A stretch of 64,000 nucleotides of DNA from Bacillota bacterium (GTDB lineage: Bacteria > Bacillota > Limnochordia > DTU087 > JAAYGB01), in the NCBI GenBank assembly GCA_012727955.1, contig JAAYGB010000066.1, positions 1 through 64,000 on the forward strand, read 5' to 3'. The notes under the pieces were generated by a model. That model saw nothing but the letters and a program-made list of their open reading frames with translations, did no database searches and was not told the DNA's origin. Below, piece after piece: positions 42,241-49,503 of the stretch (within the stretch, counting starts at the first letter, position 1; each line of letters starts with the position of its first letter). Position numbers and translations under genes: made by a program.

Positions 42241-42561
42241 CTAGATGTTGGGTTGCTCCACATCTGCCTCGGGATTGGTGAAGGGCAAAATGGCCGTAAG
42301 AATGATGGGCGCAAACCACGCGATAAATATGTGAACCCAGCCGGCCAGCCAGATGTCGAACTCCTGCCAGACAAACAGAGCTACCGTAGCAGCAATCCAG
42401 TACCAGATTATGGTGGCAATGGCTACAGCCACCACTCCCCTTTGATAATGATACAAGAAAACAGCCAAAATGTAGGCCGCCCCCAATAAGGGCAACCACT
42501 TTGACTGCAAAGCGATTACCAAAATCCAGGACGCTAGAAACCATATCTTCGGACTCACCAT
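42241..42561 (-). CDS. Small multi-TM membrane protein of unknown function
   Basis: A 106-residue protein with about four hydrophobic segments (WFLASWILVIALQSKWLPLL, AVAIATIIWYWIAATVALFV and WVHIFIAWFAPIILTAILPF among them). Not recognised. ATG at 42561 is chosen because GGGGTGA lies eight bases before it; an in-frame GTG at 42573 is an alternative. The only gene between the dif-like site and the recombinase gene, and divergent from the latter. Confidence 0.62.
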   Translation of the reverse strand: MVSPKIWFLASWILVIALQSKWLPLLGAAYILAVFLYHYQRGVVAVAIATIIWYWIAATVALFVWQEFDIWLAGWVHIFIAWFAPIILTAILPFTNPEADVEQPNI

Positions 42562-42698
42562 GGAGACTTTCACCCCAGATTTAGTGTATGTAAAGACTCA
42601 CTGATTATGTGTCAGAGTATACTGGGGCAGGAATCTTCTGGATCATCGTAGAAGCCCATGGTGTCAACGTGGGTCAAAACCTAGGAAGAAACGGTGTG

Positions 42699-43718
42699 AT
42701 GTTCATGCTCGATTACGATCAATACCTCAAGGAATTTAGTGATACCATGGCCCTCAACAAGAGTCCTCGGACAGCAGAAGCTTATTATTCCGACCTCCGT
42801 TTGCTCAAGCTTCACTTGGTACTGTCCCGGGCTGAATGTGTAGTTAATCTCGACAACAAGCGGGCCCATGAACTAGAGGCAGATTTAAAGGCCCAGGGAC
42901 GTCTCAGCAGCCTGGGCGAAGACCTTTTGAGTCAGTTCACAGTGGATATCAAGGAGATTACCTCGGGGGATCTCGTCGGGTATTTTCTTTTTCTCAAACA
43001 GACCATGGGATATGCGCAAAGTACCATTAACCGCAAGATCGTTTCGGTAAGACAGTTTTTCAAGTATTTAGCGCAGCATAAGCTGATTGACGACACCTCA
43101 GCCGTTGTCGACTTGCAGACCAGGACTATTCGCCACAATGAGGCTCCCGTTCATCTGAAGGCCGAGGAGGCTCTGGCCTTTCTCGAAACGGTGAAACAAG
43201 CCAAGAATCCCCGGGACTACGCGATTTTCCTGATTATGTTGGCTATGGGCCTTCGCATCAGCGAAGTGGTGGCGATGAATATCGACGATATCTCTGAGGA
43301 CACCTCGGTGTTTCGGGTCGTAGGCGGCAAGGGTGACAAGAATCGCTTGGTTCCTGTTCCCCCCAGCGTCAAGGAGGCGGTGGCAGAATACCTCAAGGTT
43401 CGACCAGGGGACAAAGCTAAGGGCAAAGACCGTCTTGCCTTGTTCCTGGGCAACCGGTATACCCGCATCACCCCTCGAGCGATTCAGGCAAGACTCAAGG
43501 AGTATGCCCAAGCTGCTCCGCTGCCGGAAGCGAAGAAGGAGCTGTTGACTCCCCATAAATTGCGGCACAGCTTTGCCACCTCGTTGTACATCAACGGTGA
43601 AGATCTGCGAACCCTGCAGCGACTGCTGGGACATGAGGACATCTCCACCACCACTATCTACACCCATGTCGATGATGAGAAGCTGGTGGCCTCTTTAGAA
43701 AGGAACCCCTTTGCTTGA
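42699..43718 (+). CDS. Xer-type tyrosine recombinase
   Basis: A 339-residue site-specific recombinase. The N-terminal SAM-like domain has SPRTAEAYYSDLRLL and STINRKIVSVRQFFKYL. The catalytic set is visible: R in MGLRISEVV, K in VGGKGDKNR, HKLRHSFAT (H-x-x-R), GHEDISTTTIYTHV (H and the nucleophile Y). XerC and XerD are about 300 residues, so this one carries extra N-terminal sequence, nearer in length to the single-recombinase XerS. The ATG at 42699 follows AGGAAG. A dif-like site lies 620 bases away. Phage-type integrase is less likely, as no prophage genes are near. Confidence 0.85.
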   Translation: MFMLDYDQYLKEFSDTMALNKSPRTAEAYYSDLRLLKLHLVLSRAECVVNLDNKRAHELEADLKAQGRLSSLGEDLLSQFTVDIKEITSGDLVGYFLFLKQTMGYAQSTINRKIVSVRQFFKYLAQHKLIDDTSAVVDLQTRTIRHNEAPVHLKAEEALAFLETVKQAKNPRDYAIFLIMLAMGLRISEVVAMNIDDISEDTSVFRVVGGKGDKNRLVPVPPSVKEAVAEYLKVRPGDKAKGKDRLALFLGNRYTRITPRAIQARLKEYAQAAPLPEAKKELLTPHKLRHSFATSLYINGEDLRTLQRLLGHEDISTTTIYTHVDDEKLVASLERNPFA

Positions 43719-43763
43719 CGTTGACAAAAGGGGCCATTGTCCATAGACTATAGATACAGCATA

Positions 43764-43806
43764 CCACTTCCCTGCCCTTCGGGAGCAGAAGCGAGGTGGC
43801 TTTTTT
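43764..43806 (+). terminator. Terminator after the recombinase gene
   Basis: CCACTTC (43764-43770) pairs with GAGGTGG (43793-43799), with an inner CC-TTCG-GG hairpin flanked by CTGC/GCAG. C and six T follow. It overlaps the possible start region of the next gene. Confidence 0.8.
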
Positions 43807-43807
43807 G

Positions 43808-44845
43808 TTGTCTAGCAAGGTAAAGCAATATCGCTGGCTGCGCTGGGTTACCATCTGGCTGATGATCGCCGGGTTAGCTTTCTTGGCGTTGGGATGCTCA
43901 GGCAGGACCACGCCAGTTTCTCGAAGCGGAACCATTGATCCCAATGCTCCCGCGGGCGCAGTTCGCACCATGGCAACGCTGCAGGGAGAACCAAGGGAAG
44001 TTGAAGGTTGGAAGGTTGAGATTAGCTATGTGCGAGGTAAGATGGTCGTTAAGCAAGAGACCGTGGTCAAAGACGGAGGGATCAGCATTGAGTCTCCCCG
44101 TCTGTTTGTCGGTGACTGGCAAATTGTCCTCCACGTCTTTGGCCCCAGCGGCAATGCCCTCTACACCGGTAGAGCGGAAGTTACCGTCCAGGAGGATACC
44201 ACCACTCCCCTGCGGATCACCTTGGGCCCCGCGGACGGGAAATTGGTGGTTACCCTGGATTTAAGCGAGTTTAGCAACATTGGAGGACTAATCAAAGGTC
44301 GGTTAATGACCAATGAGGACGCCTATGTCAACTTTGACATCCCCGAGCCCAGGAAGCCGGTGGAAGTATCCATGGATCTTCCGCCCCGACAATACGATAT
44401 CGCTGTCGCCATCTACAAGGACACCTACCATGCCTACCAGCGGGTATACCTGAGTCCCTATCAGACTCTGGAGATCAACTCCGGTACCACCACCAGGGTG
44501 GCGTGGCGTCCCCAGGTGGGTTTAGTGGACATCGACCTAGACATCAGGGAGCAACCCAAGCCCCCAAGCAATGTGACACTGAGCTATCAAGGGGGATGGG
44601 CGGTACTAAGCTGGGATCCCAGTCCGACAACACCCCTGACGGGGTATCGGATTTACACCCGCACCGACGAACAGTTCCTGGGGTATCAGCTGTGGCAGGA
44701 AGTCGACGCCTTGACGAAGCAGTGGTCCTTTAGTCTCGGGGAGTTTGCCGGTGCAGATCGAGTCAGCTTTGTGATCACTGCCGTCGACCCCTTGGGACAC
44801 GAAAGCACTCGATCCAACTCCGTCCTATTAACCCTTGATCAATAG
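43808..44845 (+). CDS. Probable lipoprotein with C-terminal fibronectin type III domain
   Basis: A 345-residue exported protein. Basic residues and the segment WVTIWLMIAGLAFLALGCSG look like a lipoprotein signal with a non-standard lipobox (ALGC). The middle 200 residues are beta-rich and not recognised. The last 95 residues (PPSNVTLSYQGGWAVLSWDP, GYRIYTRT, ITAVDPLGHES) form an FN3 domain. The start is uncertain: a GTG at 43796 lies inside the terminator stem, so TTG at 43808 with GAGGTGG eight bases upstream is preferred. Role unknown, probably surface or periplasmic. Confidence 0.68.
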   Translation: MSSKVKQYRWLRWVTIWLMIAGLAFLALGCSGRTTPVSRSGTIDPNAPAGAVRTMATLQGEPREVEGWKVEISYVRGKMVVKQETVVKDGGISIESPRLFVGDWQIVLHVFGPSGNALYTGRAEVTVQEDTTTPLRITLGPADGKLVVTLDLSEFSNIGGLIKGRLMTNEDAYVNFDIPEPRKPVEVSMDLPPRQYDIAVAIYKDTYHAYQRVYLSPYQTLEINSGTTTRVAWRPQVGLVDIDLDIREQPKPPSNVTLSYQGGWAVLSWDPSPTTPLTGYRIYTRTDEQFLGYQLWQEVDALTKQWSFSLGEFAGADRVSFVITAVDPLGHESTRSNSVLLTLDQ

Positions 44846-44857
44846 TCAAAGCCGTGC

Positions 44858-44914
44858 CCGGCACGAGTTGCAGTCCGGCCCTAGGAGAGCTGAGCCAACT
44901 GCAGCTCGTGTCGG
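44858..44914. terminator. 17-bp hairpin between convergent genes
   Basis: CCGGCACGAGTTGCAGT (44858-44874) pairs with ACTGCAGCTCGTGTCGG (44898-44914), including two G-T pairs, around a 23-base loop. No clear T-run on either side, so it may act as a transcript-end stabiliser or a weak bidirectional terminator. Confidence 0.6.
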
Positions 44915-44927
44915 TACCTAGCCAATT

Positions 44928-45665
44928 TTAGGATAGGAGTTCATCCAAACGAGTGAGGGTTTCTCCGGCTTTGCCATGAATCACCCAATCGGCGTACCGG
45001 TCATAGGGAGTCGGATCCAGGTTAATGATGACAAGTTTGCCCCGAGGATTGCGATAGTCAACAAGATAGTTGGCGGGAGACACGGTTAAGGATGTTCCGA
45101 CAACAATCAGCACTTCCGCCGCCTGGGCAGCAGCAAAGGCCTCGCCCAAAACGTCCTGTGGTAAGGGCTCTTCAAAGAGGACTACTCTGGGTTTCAAGGG
45201 CTTGTCACATTCCGGGCAGCGCGGATAGGTCTCCGAGTCGATGACAAAGTCCGACATGGGAAACTCCCGGTCACAGCTGAGGCAAACCACTGAACGGGTA
45301 TGACCATGTAACTCCAATACCCTTGGGCTGCCGGCAGCTTGATGCAAACCATCGACGTTCTGGGTAACTAGAGTCGTCAGCCGGCCCTCCCGCTGCCATT
45401 TGGCAAGAACCTTGTGGGCCGCATTGGGCTGGGCATCTCCGTATCGGAGAAAGCTATCCTTGAAGAATTGATAAAACTCCTTAGGCCGCGCATGAAAGGT
45501 GGTAAGAGACAGCAATTCCATCGCATTATCGGTCTGAGTATAGATACCGGTGCTGGATCGAAAGTCAGGGATCCCCGATTCCGTGCTGACTCCCGCGCCG
45601 GTAAAGGCAACGGCGTTAGTTGTGTTTCTCAGAACCTCAGCCACCTGTCTCAACATCTGTTCCAA
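44928..45665 (-). CDS. cobB: NAD-dependent protein deacylase, Sir2 family
   Basis: A 245-residue sirtuin. AFTGAGVSTESGIPDFRS is the NAD-binding start, TLVTQNVDGLHQ and ELHGHTRS hold the catalytic histidine, CLSCDREF and CPECDKPL the zinc cysteines, and VVGTSLTVSPANYL the second NAD contact. It removes acetyl or other acyl groups from lysines. It lacks the Tyr/Arg pair marking strict desuccinylases as far as I can see, so a deacetylase is likely. Single gene. Confidence 0.94.
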   Translation of the reverse strand: MEQMLRQVAEVLRNTTNAVAFTGAGVSTESGIPDFRSSTGIYTQTDNAMELLSLTTFHARPKEFYQFFKDSFLRYGDAQPNAAHKVLAKWQREGRLTTLVTQNVDGLHQAAGSPRVLELHGHTRSVVCLSCDREFPMSDFVIDSETYPRCPECDKPLKPRVVLFEEPLPQDVLGEAFAAAQAAEVLIVVGTSLTVSPANYLVDYRNPRGKLVIINLDPTPYDRYADWVIHGKAGETLTRLDELLS

Positions 45666-45818
45666 GCTAACTCCCTCCTTGACTCAGCCTGACTTAACAG
45701 AAGACATGAATTAGGACCAGATCCAATGACCTAGTCCCAGTCAGCATGGTTGGCAATCCTCCCTTGGTTTCCACCCCGGTGGACCGAGGGTGCAGAGCAT
45801 TGCCCTTCTATCTTGTCC

Positions 45819-46238
45819 TTACCTCCGGAACATTCTCAGTCCCTTGCGCAGGTTTCTGCGATACCGTTCCCCTGTCATCGGACCACTGAGCAGTACCAGT
45901 AGGATGCGACCTAGATAGCCAATACCCACTTTGAGGTCCAGCATACCGAGCCATGACAACTCCGGATCACAGAGCCATAGAGCCCCAGCGTCAAGGATCA
46001 GAAACAGGAACATCCACTGCAACCCTAATTTCCAGCCCACCGCCGCCGGATCCAGGGGACGCCTTGCCGTCACACATTTGGTTCCAAGAGGTACCAACAG
46101 GAAGGCCGGTAGAATCATCACCGGTATCAGCCAATAGGCCATCGTCTCAGTAGCCAGCTGCCACAGAGTATAGGATACTGCAAACAAGATTGCATAAACA
46201 AACAGTCCAGTTTTTAGCGCTATCGCGAAGGTGCCCAA
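45819..46238 (-). CDS. Membrane protein of unknown function
   Basis: A 139-residue protein with about four TM segments (TGLFVYAILFAVSYTLWQLA and WLIPVMILPAFLLVPLGT are the first two) and a very basic C-terminus (RYRRNLRKGLRMFRR). Not recognised. The start is TTG with GGGGGTG before it. Confidence 0.62.
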   Translation of the reverse strand: MGTFAIALKTGLFVYAILFAVSYTLWQLATETMAYWLIPVMILPAFLLVPLGTKCVTARRPLDPAAVGWKLGLQWMFLFLILDAGALWLCDPELSWLGMLDLKVGIGYLGRILLVLLSGPMTGERYRRNLRKGLRMFRR

Positions 46239-46346
46239 GTCTTCACCCCCTGGGAATGATTGCCAATCAACTCAATAACTAATCAACCATTCCCTACCTA
46301 AGGACAATTTCCTTTGGAAAAGTGGACGGCATTCCGATTTTTGTAG

Positions 46347-47414
46347 CTATTTCTCGGTACGATTCAGATCCAATAGCCAGCCCGCGGCCTGCAACTCCGC
46401 CAAAATAGCTTGAGCCCTGACACGAATCGGCCGCTGTGCTCCGGCTTCAGTCCGCAGCTGGAGATAATGGCGCCAATTGGCTAAGGTGCGAGTGATGACA
46501 ATAGTCGTTCCCATCGCATTGGGCAATATCCCCCGGGCTACCTCAGGCACAAATCCTGCTGCCCGCAGCGCCCGATAGAAACGATGGGTCACTTGCATCA
46601 TCTCATCAAAGGTCAAGTGCACCTCAGATCCCAGCATGCTGTCCATCCCCGAAAAATCCACGGTGATTCGCTGGTCCTGAGGGATCTCCTCGGGGTGGAC
46701 ATACTGCAGTTGATTCTGCAGATCCACATATCTTTGGGATTCTTGGCTATAGGCTGCGGGACGGTGTCTTACTTCTTGATGGGTACTATCCCGGGAGGTA
46801 GTCACCCGCAGGGTACAGCTGACCAGGCCCTCCTGAGTTGTTGTCGGCAGTCCCTCAAGTTCCGGGAACCGGGTATCGAGGTTCAGAAGCTCCACCGTCT
46901 GCCCCTTCTGGGAAAAGATCATCCGGGGCACAATGGTAGGCGTCCCTTCCTCGGTCTGCTCTTCCGTGAATCTGTGGGCATCCATCCAGCCATGGTTGAC
47001 AAAATCGACGAAAAACGCCTGGGGTAAACTGTAGAGCTGCTCAAGGAGTTGGTCAATCAGCTCTGCAAACCGGGGATCGTCGGTGCTGGCCAGGTATTCC
47101 TTTCCGGCCCGCACTAGATCCTTAAACATCCTGGCGTTTCCCGCCAAATACAAACCATCTTCCCCAGTGGGATAGGCAGTGATGTATCGATTAAGTCGCA
47201 ACGCCGTTAGCAAGGTTTCGGCTGGAGCACCGACAACCTCAATGACGATTTGAGAGTGTTCGATTACCGATTCATGGCCTCGAGAAACGATGCGGGAAAC
47301 AAACCCCGCAGCTGAGGAATCGGTAATCTTTGCCTCAGAACGATAGCATGTCCTTCCCGCTAGTTCCACTAATTGCAGCATTCCAGGTGTACGATATATT
47401 AGTTTTGCATTCAT
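46347..47414 (-). CDS. thyX: Flavin-dependent thymidylate synthase ThyX (long form)
   Basis: A 355-residue protein. The ThyX signature RHRX7S is present as RHRPAAYSQES (216-226), with SQRYV after it, and GHESVIEHSQIVIEV (46-60) is the conserved first motif with its catalytic-site histidine. ThyX makes dTMP from dUMP with methylene-tetrahydrofolate and FAD. Usual members have 220-260 residues; here about 130 residues lie between the two motifs (60-200) where normally only a short stretch is found. GGAGG stands 12 bases before the ATG. Confidence 0.85.
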   Translation of the reverse strand: MNAKLIYRTPGMLQLVELAGRTCYRSEAKITDSSAAGFVSRIVSRGHESVIEHSQIVIEVVGAPAETLLTALRLNRYITAYPTGEDGLYLAGNARMFKDLVRAGKEYLASTDDPRFAELIDQLLEQLYSLPQAFFVDFVNHGWMDAHRFTEEQTEEGTPTIVPRMIFSQKGQTVELLNLDTRFPELEGLPTTTQEGLVSCTLRVTTSRDSTHQEVRHRPAAYSQESQRYVDLQNQLQYVHPEEIPQDQRITVDFSGMDSMLGSEVHLTFDEMMQVTHRFYRALRAAGFVPEVARGILPNAMGTTIVITRTLANWRHYLQLRTEAGAQRPIRVRAQAILAELQAAGWLLDLNRTEK

Positions 47415-47502
47415 GACTTAGACGGCCTCCACCAAAGATTAGGCCTTCCCTCCCTCGTTGGTCACTAGATGAACAAAAAAGCGGCCCGGTGAAGACCGCA
47501 GG

Positions 47503-48267
47503 TTAAGAAATTGTCCGATAGTCCCTGGCCCTAAGCTGCACTCCTTGGGACATCCCGCGAATCCGCGACACAATCCTCTGCCCCAACCTCTTGGTCAGAA
47601 CATCAGCCTGACAGTTGCTGGTGAAAATAATCGGCGCCTCCCGTTCCAGGCGGGAGTTAATCACTTCATAGAGGCGAGATTCTACCCAATCCGTCGGTTT
47701 TTCGCTACCGATATCATCCAAGACCAAAAGGCCCGCTCGAATATGGGAATCCATCACCGTCGCTTCGTTAACTCCCGTATCAAAACTGCGTTTGAGCTTG
47801 GTGATAAACTCCGGGGTGTTGGTCCAGACTACGTCAAAACCCCGATCGATGAGTGCATTGCAGATAGAAGCTGCCAGATGGGTCTTGCCCGCGCCCACGG
47901 GTCCATACAGCAACAGTCCCTTGCCTCCGGCAGCCGATTGGGGATAGTTATGGGCATATTCCCAGGCGGCTTCATAGGCTAACCGCAGCTGTGGACTCAC
48001 CTGGAAGGTCTCAAAACGCATTTTCCGGATCTTTGCCGGCAAAGGATTTAGGCTGGGCTTCGGCCTCCCGTAAACATCCACCTTTCCCGCCACAAAATCC
48101 TGGTAATGGGGCCGCATGGCTGCGAGTTCCCCTTCCCCGCTGCAATAGGGACAGACCTTCATCTCCAAGATATCACCAAACTTCTTGCGGGCATCAATAG
48201 CCCAGGTCGGAAGGGGCAACTGTCTGATCTGGAGTTTTTTCCCGCAAGACGGACATATTTCCGCCAT
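47503..48267 (-). CDS. DnaI/DnaC-like helicase-loader ATPase with N-terminal zinc ribbon
   Basis: A 254-residue AAA+ protein. EICPSCGKKL and KVCPYCSGEG form a zinc ribbon. Walker A is LYGPVGAGKTHLAAS, Walker B GLLVLDDIGSEK, sensor 1 IIFTSNCQ and the arginine-finger region RIVSRIRGMSQ. Such proteins load the replicative helicase DnaB/DnaC. The ATG at 48267 follows GGGAGGT. It starts just behind the DnaD-like gene, which supports a joint role in primosome assembly. Confidence 0.82.
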   Translation of the reverse strand: MAEICPSCGKKLQIRQLPLPTWAIDARKKFGDILEMKVCPYCSGEGELAAMRPHYQDFVAGKVDVYGRPKPSLNPLPAKIRKMRFETFQVSPQLRLAYEAAWEYAHNYPQSAAGGKGLLLYGPVGAGKTHLAASICNALIDRGFDVVWTNTPEFITKLKRSFDTGVNEATVMDSHIRAGLLVLDDIGSEKPTDWVESRLYEVINSRLEREAPIIFTSNCQADVLTKRLGQRIVSRIRGMSQGVQLRARDYRTIS

Positions 48268-48269
48268 TT

Positions 48270-48689
48270 CTAAACCTCCCAACCCCATTCCTCCTTGGTG
48301 GTTTCATAGGAACCGATGGAGCGATCTCCATCGCCTCCCGATGAGCTACCCCTCTGCAGGGCCATTTGTACCTGCTCGTCCTCCCTGGCATCCCAATCCC
48401 GATAGGTACGCAGACCGTCGTTATACCAGTTACGCAGGATCCCCTCCAGATAGCTAATCCGGCGAATTTGATGGGCACCGGGTTCATTGGCTTGCACCCG
48501 GCGCTGGTGTTCGTTTTCCACGGAGAGAATCGCCTGGGCAAGAAGGGCCGGTTCCATTCCCTTCTCCCGCCAGTGATTCAGTTTATCGTAATGGGAAGGA
48601 GACATCAGCCCAATCACTCGATGATACTCATCAAACACCTGCTGCATGGTAAATTCCACAGAACCCGTTGTTTCGTAGTTAAAAGCCAT
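48270..48689 (-). CDS. DnaD-domain protein
   Basis: A 139-residue protein. VEFTMQQVFDEYHRVIGLMS and MEPALLAQAILSVENEHQRR, then RRISYLEGILRNWYNDGLRT, match the DnaD/DnaB_2 C-terminal domain (the Y..I.GL.. start and the Y+..IL.NW...G+.T end). DnaD proteins remodel DNA and help load the helicase. This one has only the C-terminal type of domain. The ATG at 48689 has GAGGAGGGG upstream; the frame is open further but without support. Stop and next start are almost joined. Confidence 0.72.
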   Translation of the reverse strand: MAFNYETTGSVEFTMQQVFDEYHRVIGLMSPSHYDKLNHWREKGMEPALLAQAILSVENEHQRRVQANEPGAHQIRRISYLEGILRNWYNDGLRTYRDWDAREDEQVQMALQRGSSSGGDGDRSIGSYETTKEEWGWEV

Positions 48690-48738
48690 AAGGCAGTCCC
48701 CTCCTCTCACTTCCCCAGACTCGCTGGGCAGTATCCCT

Positions 48739-49368
48739 TCACCGGTGTCGTCGATCGATTTCGCTGACACCCTGTTCGTAATCGAGAATGAAATATCCGT
48801 ATCCGTTAATAATTGTGGTTTCTCCCAGCGTGGTAATTCGCTTTTGGTTATGGCCATAGTTAAGATGGGTATGACCATGAATAAAGTATTTAGGCTGATA
48901 CTTGTTGATCAGATTCACATAGGTCAAAAAGCCCATATGGGTGGGATCGTCGGCGTCGTGGATGCCAAAGGGAGGCGAATGGGTAACGATAATGTCTAAT
49001 CCCCGATGCCGCAGGGCGGCGCACTGCACCTTCCAACTCATCCGTCGCATCTGTCGCTCCGTGTATTGCAAGGAGTCAGGAGAGCCGCAAAATCTCGACC
49101 CTTCAAAGCCCGCCATCCGAATCTTCTTATGGGTGATCACGCGGCCGGCGAGATTCTCGCCCCCATCGGTATCTTGATCCGGAATCCAGGTATCGTGATT
49201 GCCCCGGACATAAAACAAGGGGGCATTAAAGCAGGACATCAAATAGGACAAGTACCAGGGCTGTAGATCACCACAGGAGATGATGAAATCGATGGGCGGA
49301 AAGAGATCCGGGTTGTAGTGTTCATACAGGCGAGGGTGAATATCATCGGCTACGATCAGAATCTTCAC
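48739..49368 (-). CDS. Metallophosphoesterase
   Basis: A 209-residue calcineurin-like phosphoesterase. Metal motifs: ILIVADDIHPRLYEHY (D of the first motif), IISCGDLQPWYLSYL (GD), FYVRGNHDTW (GNHD), IVTHSPPFGIHD and FIHGHTHLNYG (GHxH). The first motif reads DDIH instead of the common DxH, a small departure. Substrate unknown. The start is GTG with GGGAGGG seven bases away. Just upstream of the DnaD/DnaI pair, so perhaps one transcript. Confidence 0.85.
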   Translation of the reverse strand: MKILIVADDIHPRLYEHYNPDLFPPIDFIISCGDLQPWYLSYLMSCFNAPLFYVRGNHDTWIPDQDTDGGENLAGRVITHKKIRMAGFEGSRFCGSPDSLQYTERQMRRMSWKVQCAALRHRGLDIIVTHSPPFGIHDADDPTHMGFLTYVNLINKYQPKYFIHGHTHLNYGHNQKRITTLGETTIINGYGYFILDYEQGVSEIDRRHR

Positions 49369-49503
49369 GGATATACCCTCCCACCTAACCAAATTCCCCG
49401 AGAACCAGTTGAGTGCCTACTGTTGATTTCTGGAGTTAGTGTCAAATTCCTGCCGCAGCATCTGCCGTATAGCCCCTTCACCTTCGGTTAGGCTAACCTA
49501 GAG

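Noticed and set aside
42699-43718. Phage or integrative-element integrase
   Set aside because: No prophage, excisionase, relaxase or tRNA attachment gene is near, and the dif-like site plus strand switch explain it better.
48690-48878. N-terminal extension of the DnaD-like gene
   Set aside because: The frame is open, but it overlaps the end of the phosphoesterase gene, is low in conserved features, and a good ribosome site stands before 48689.
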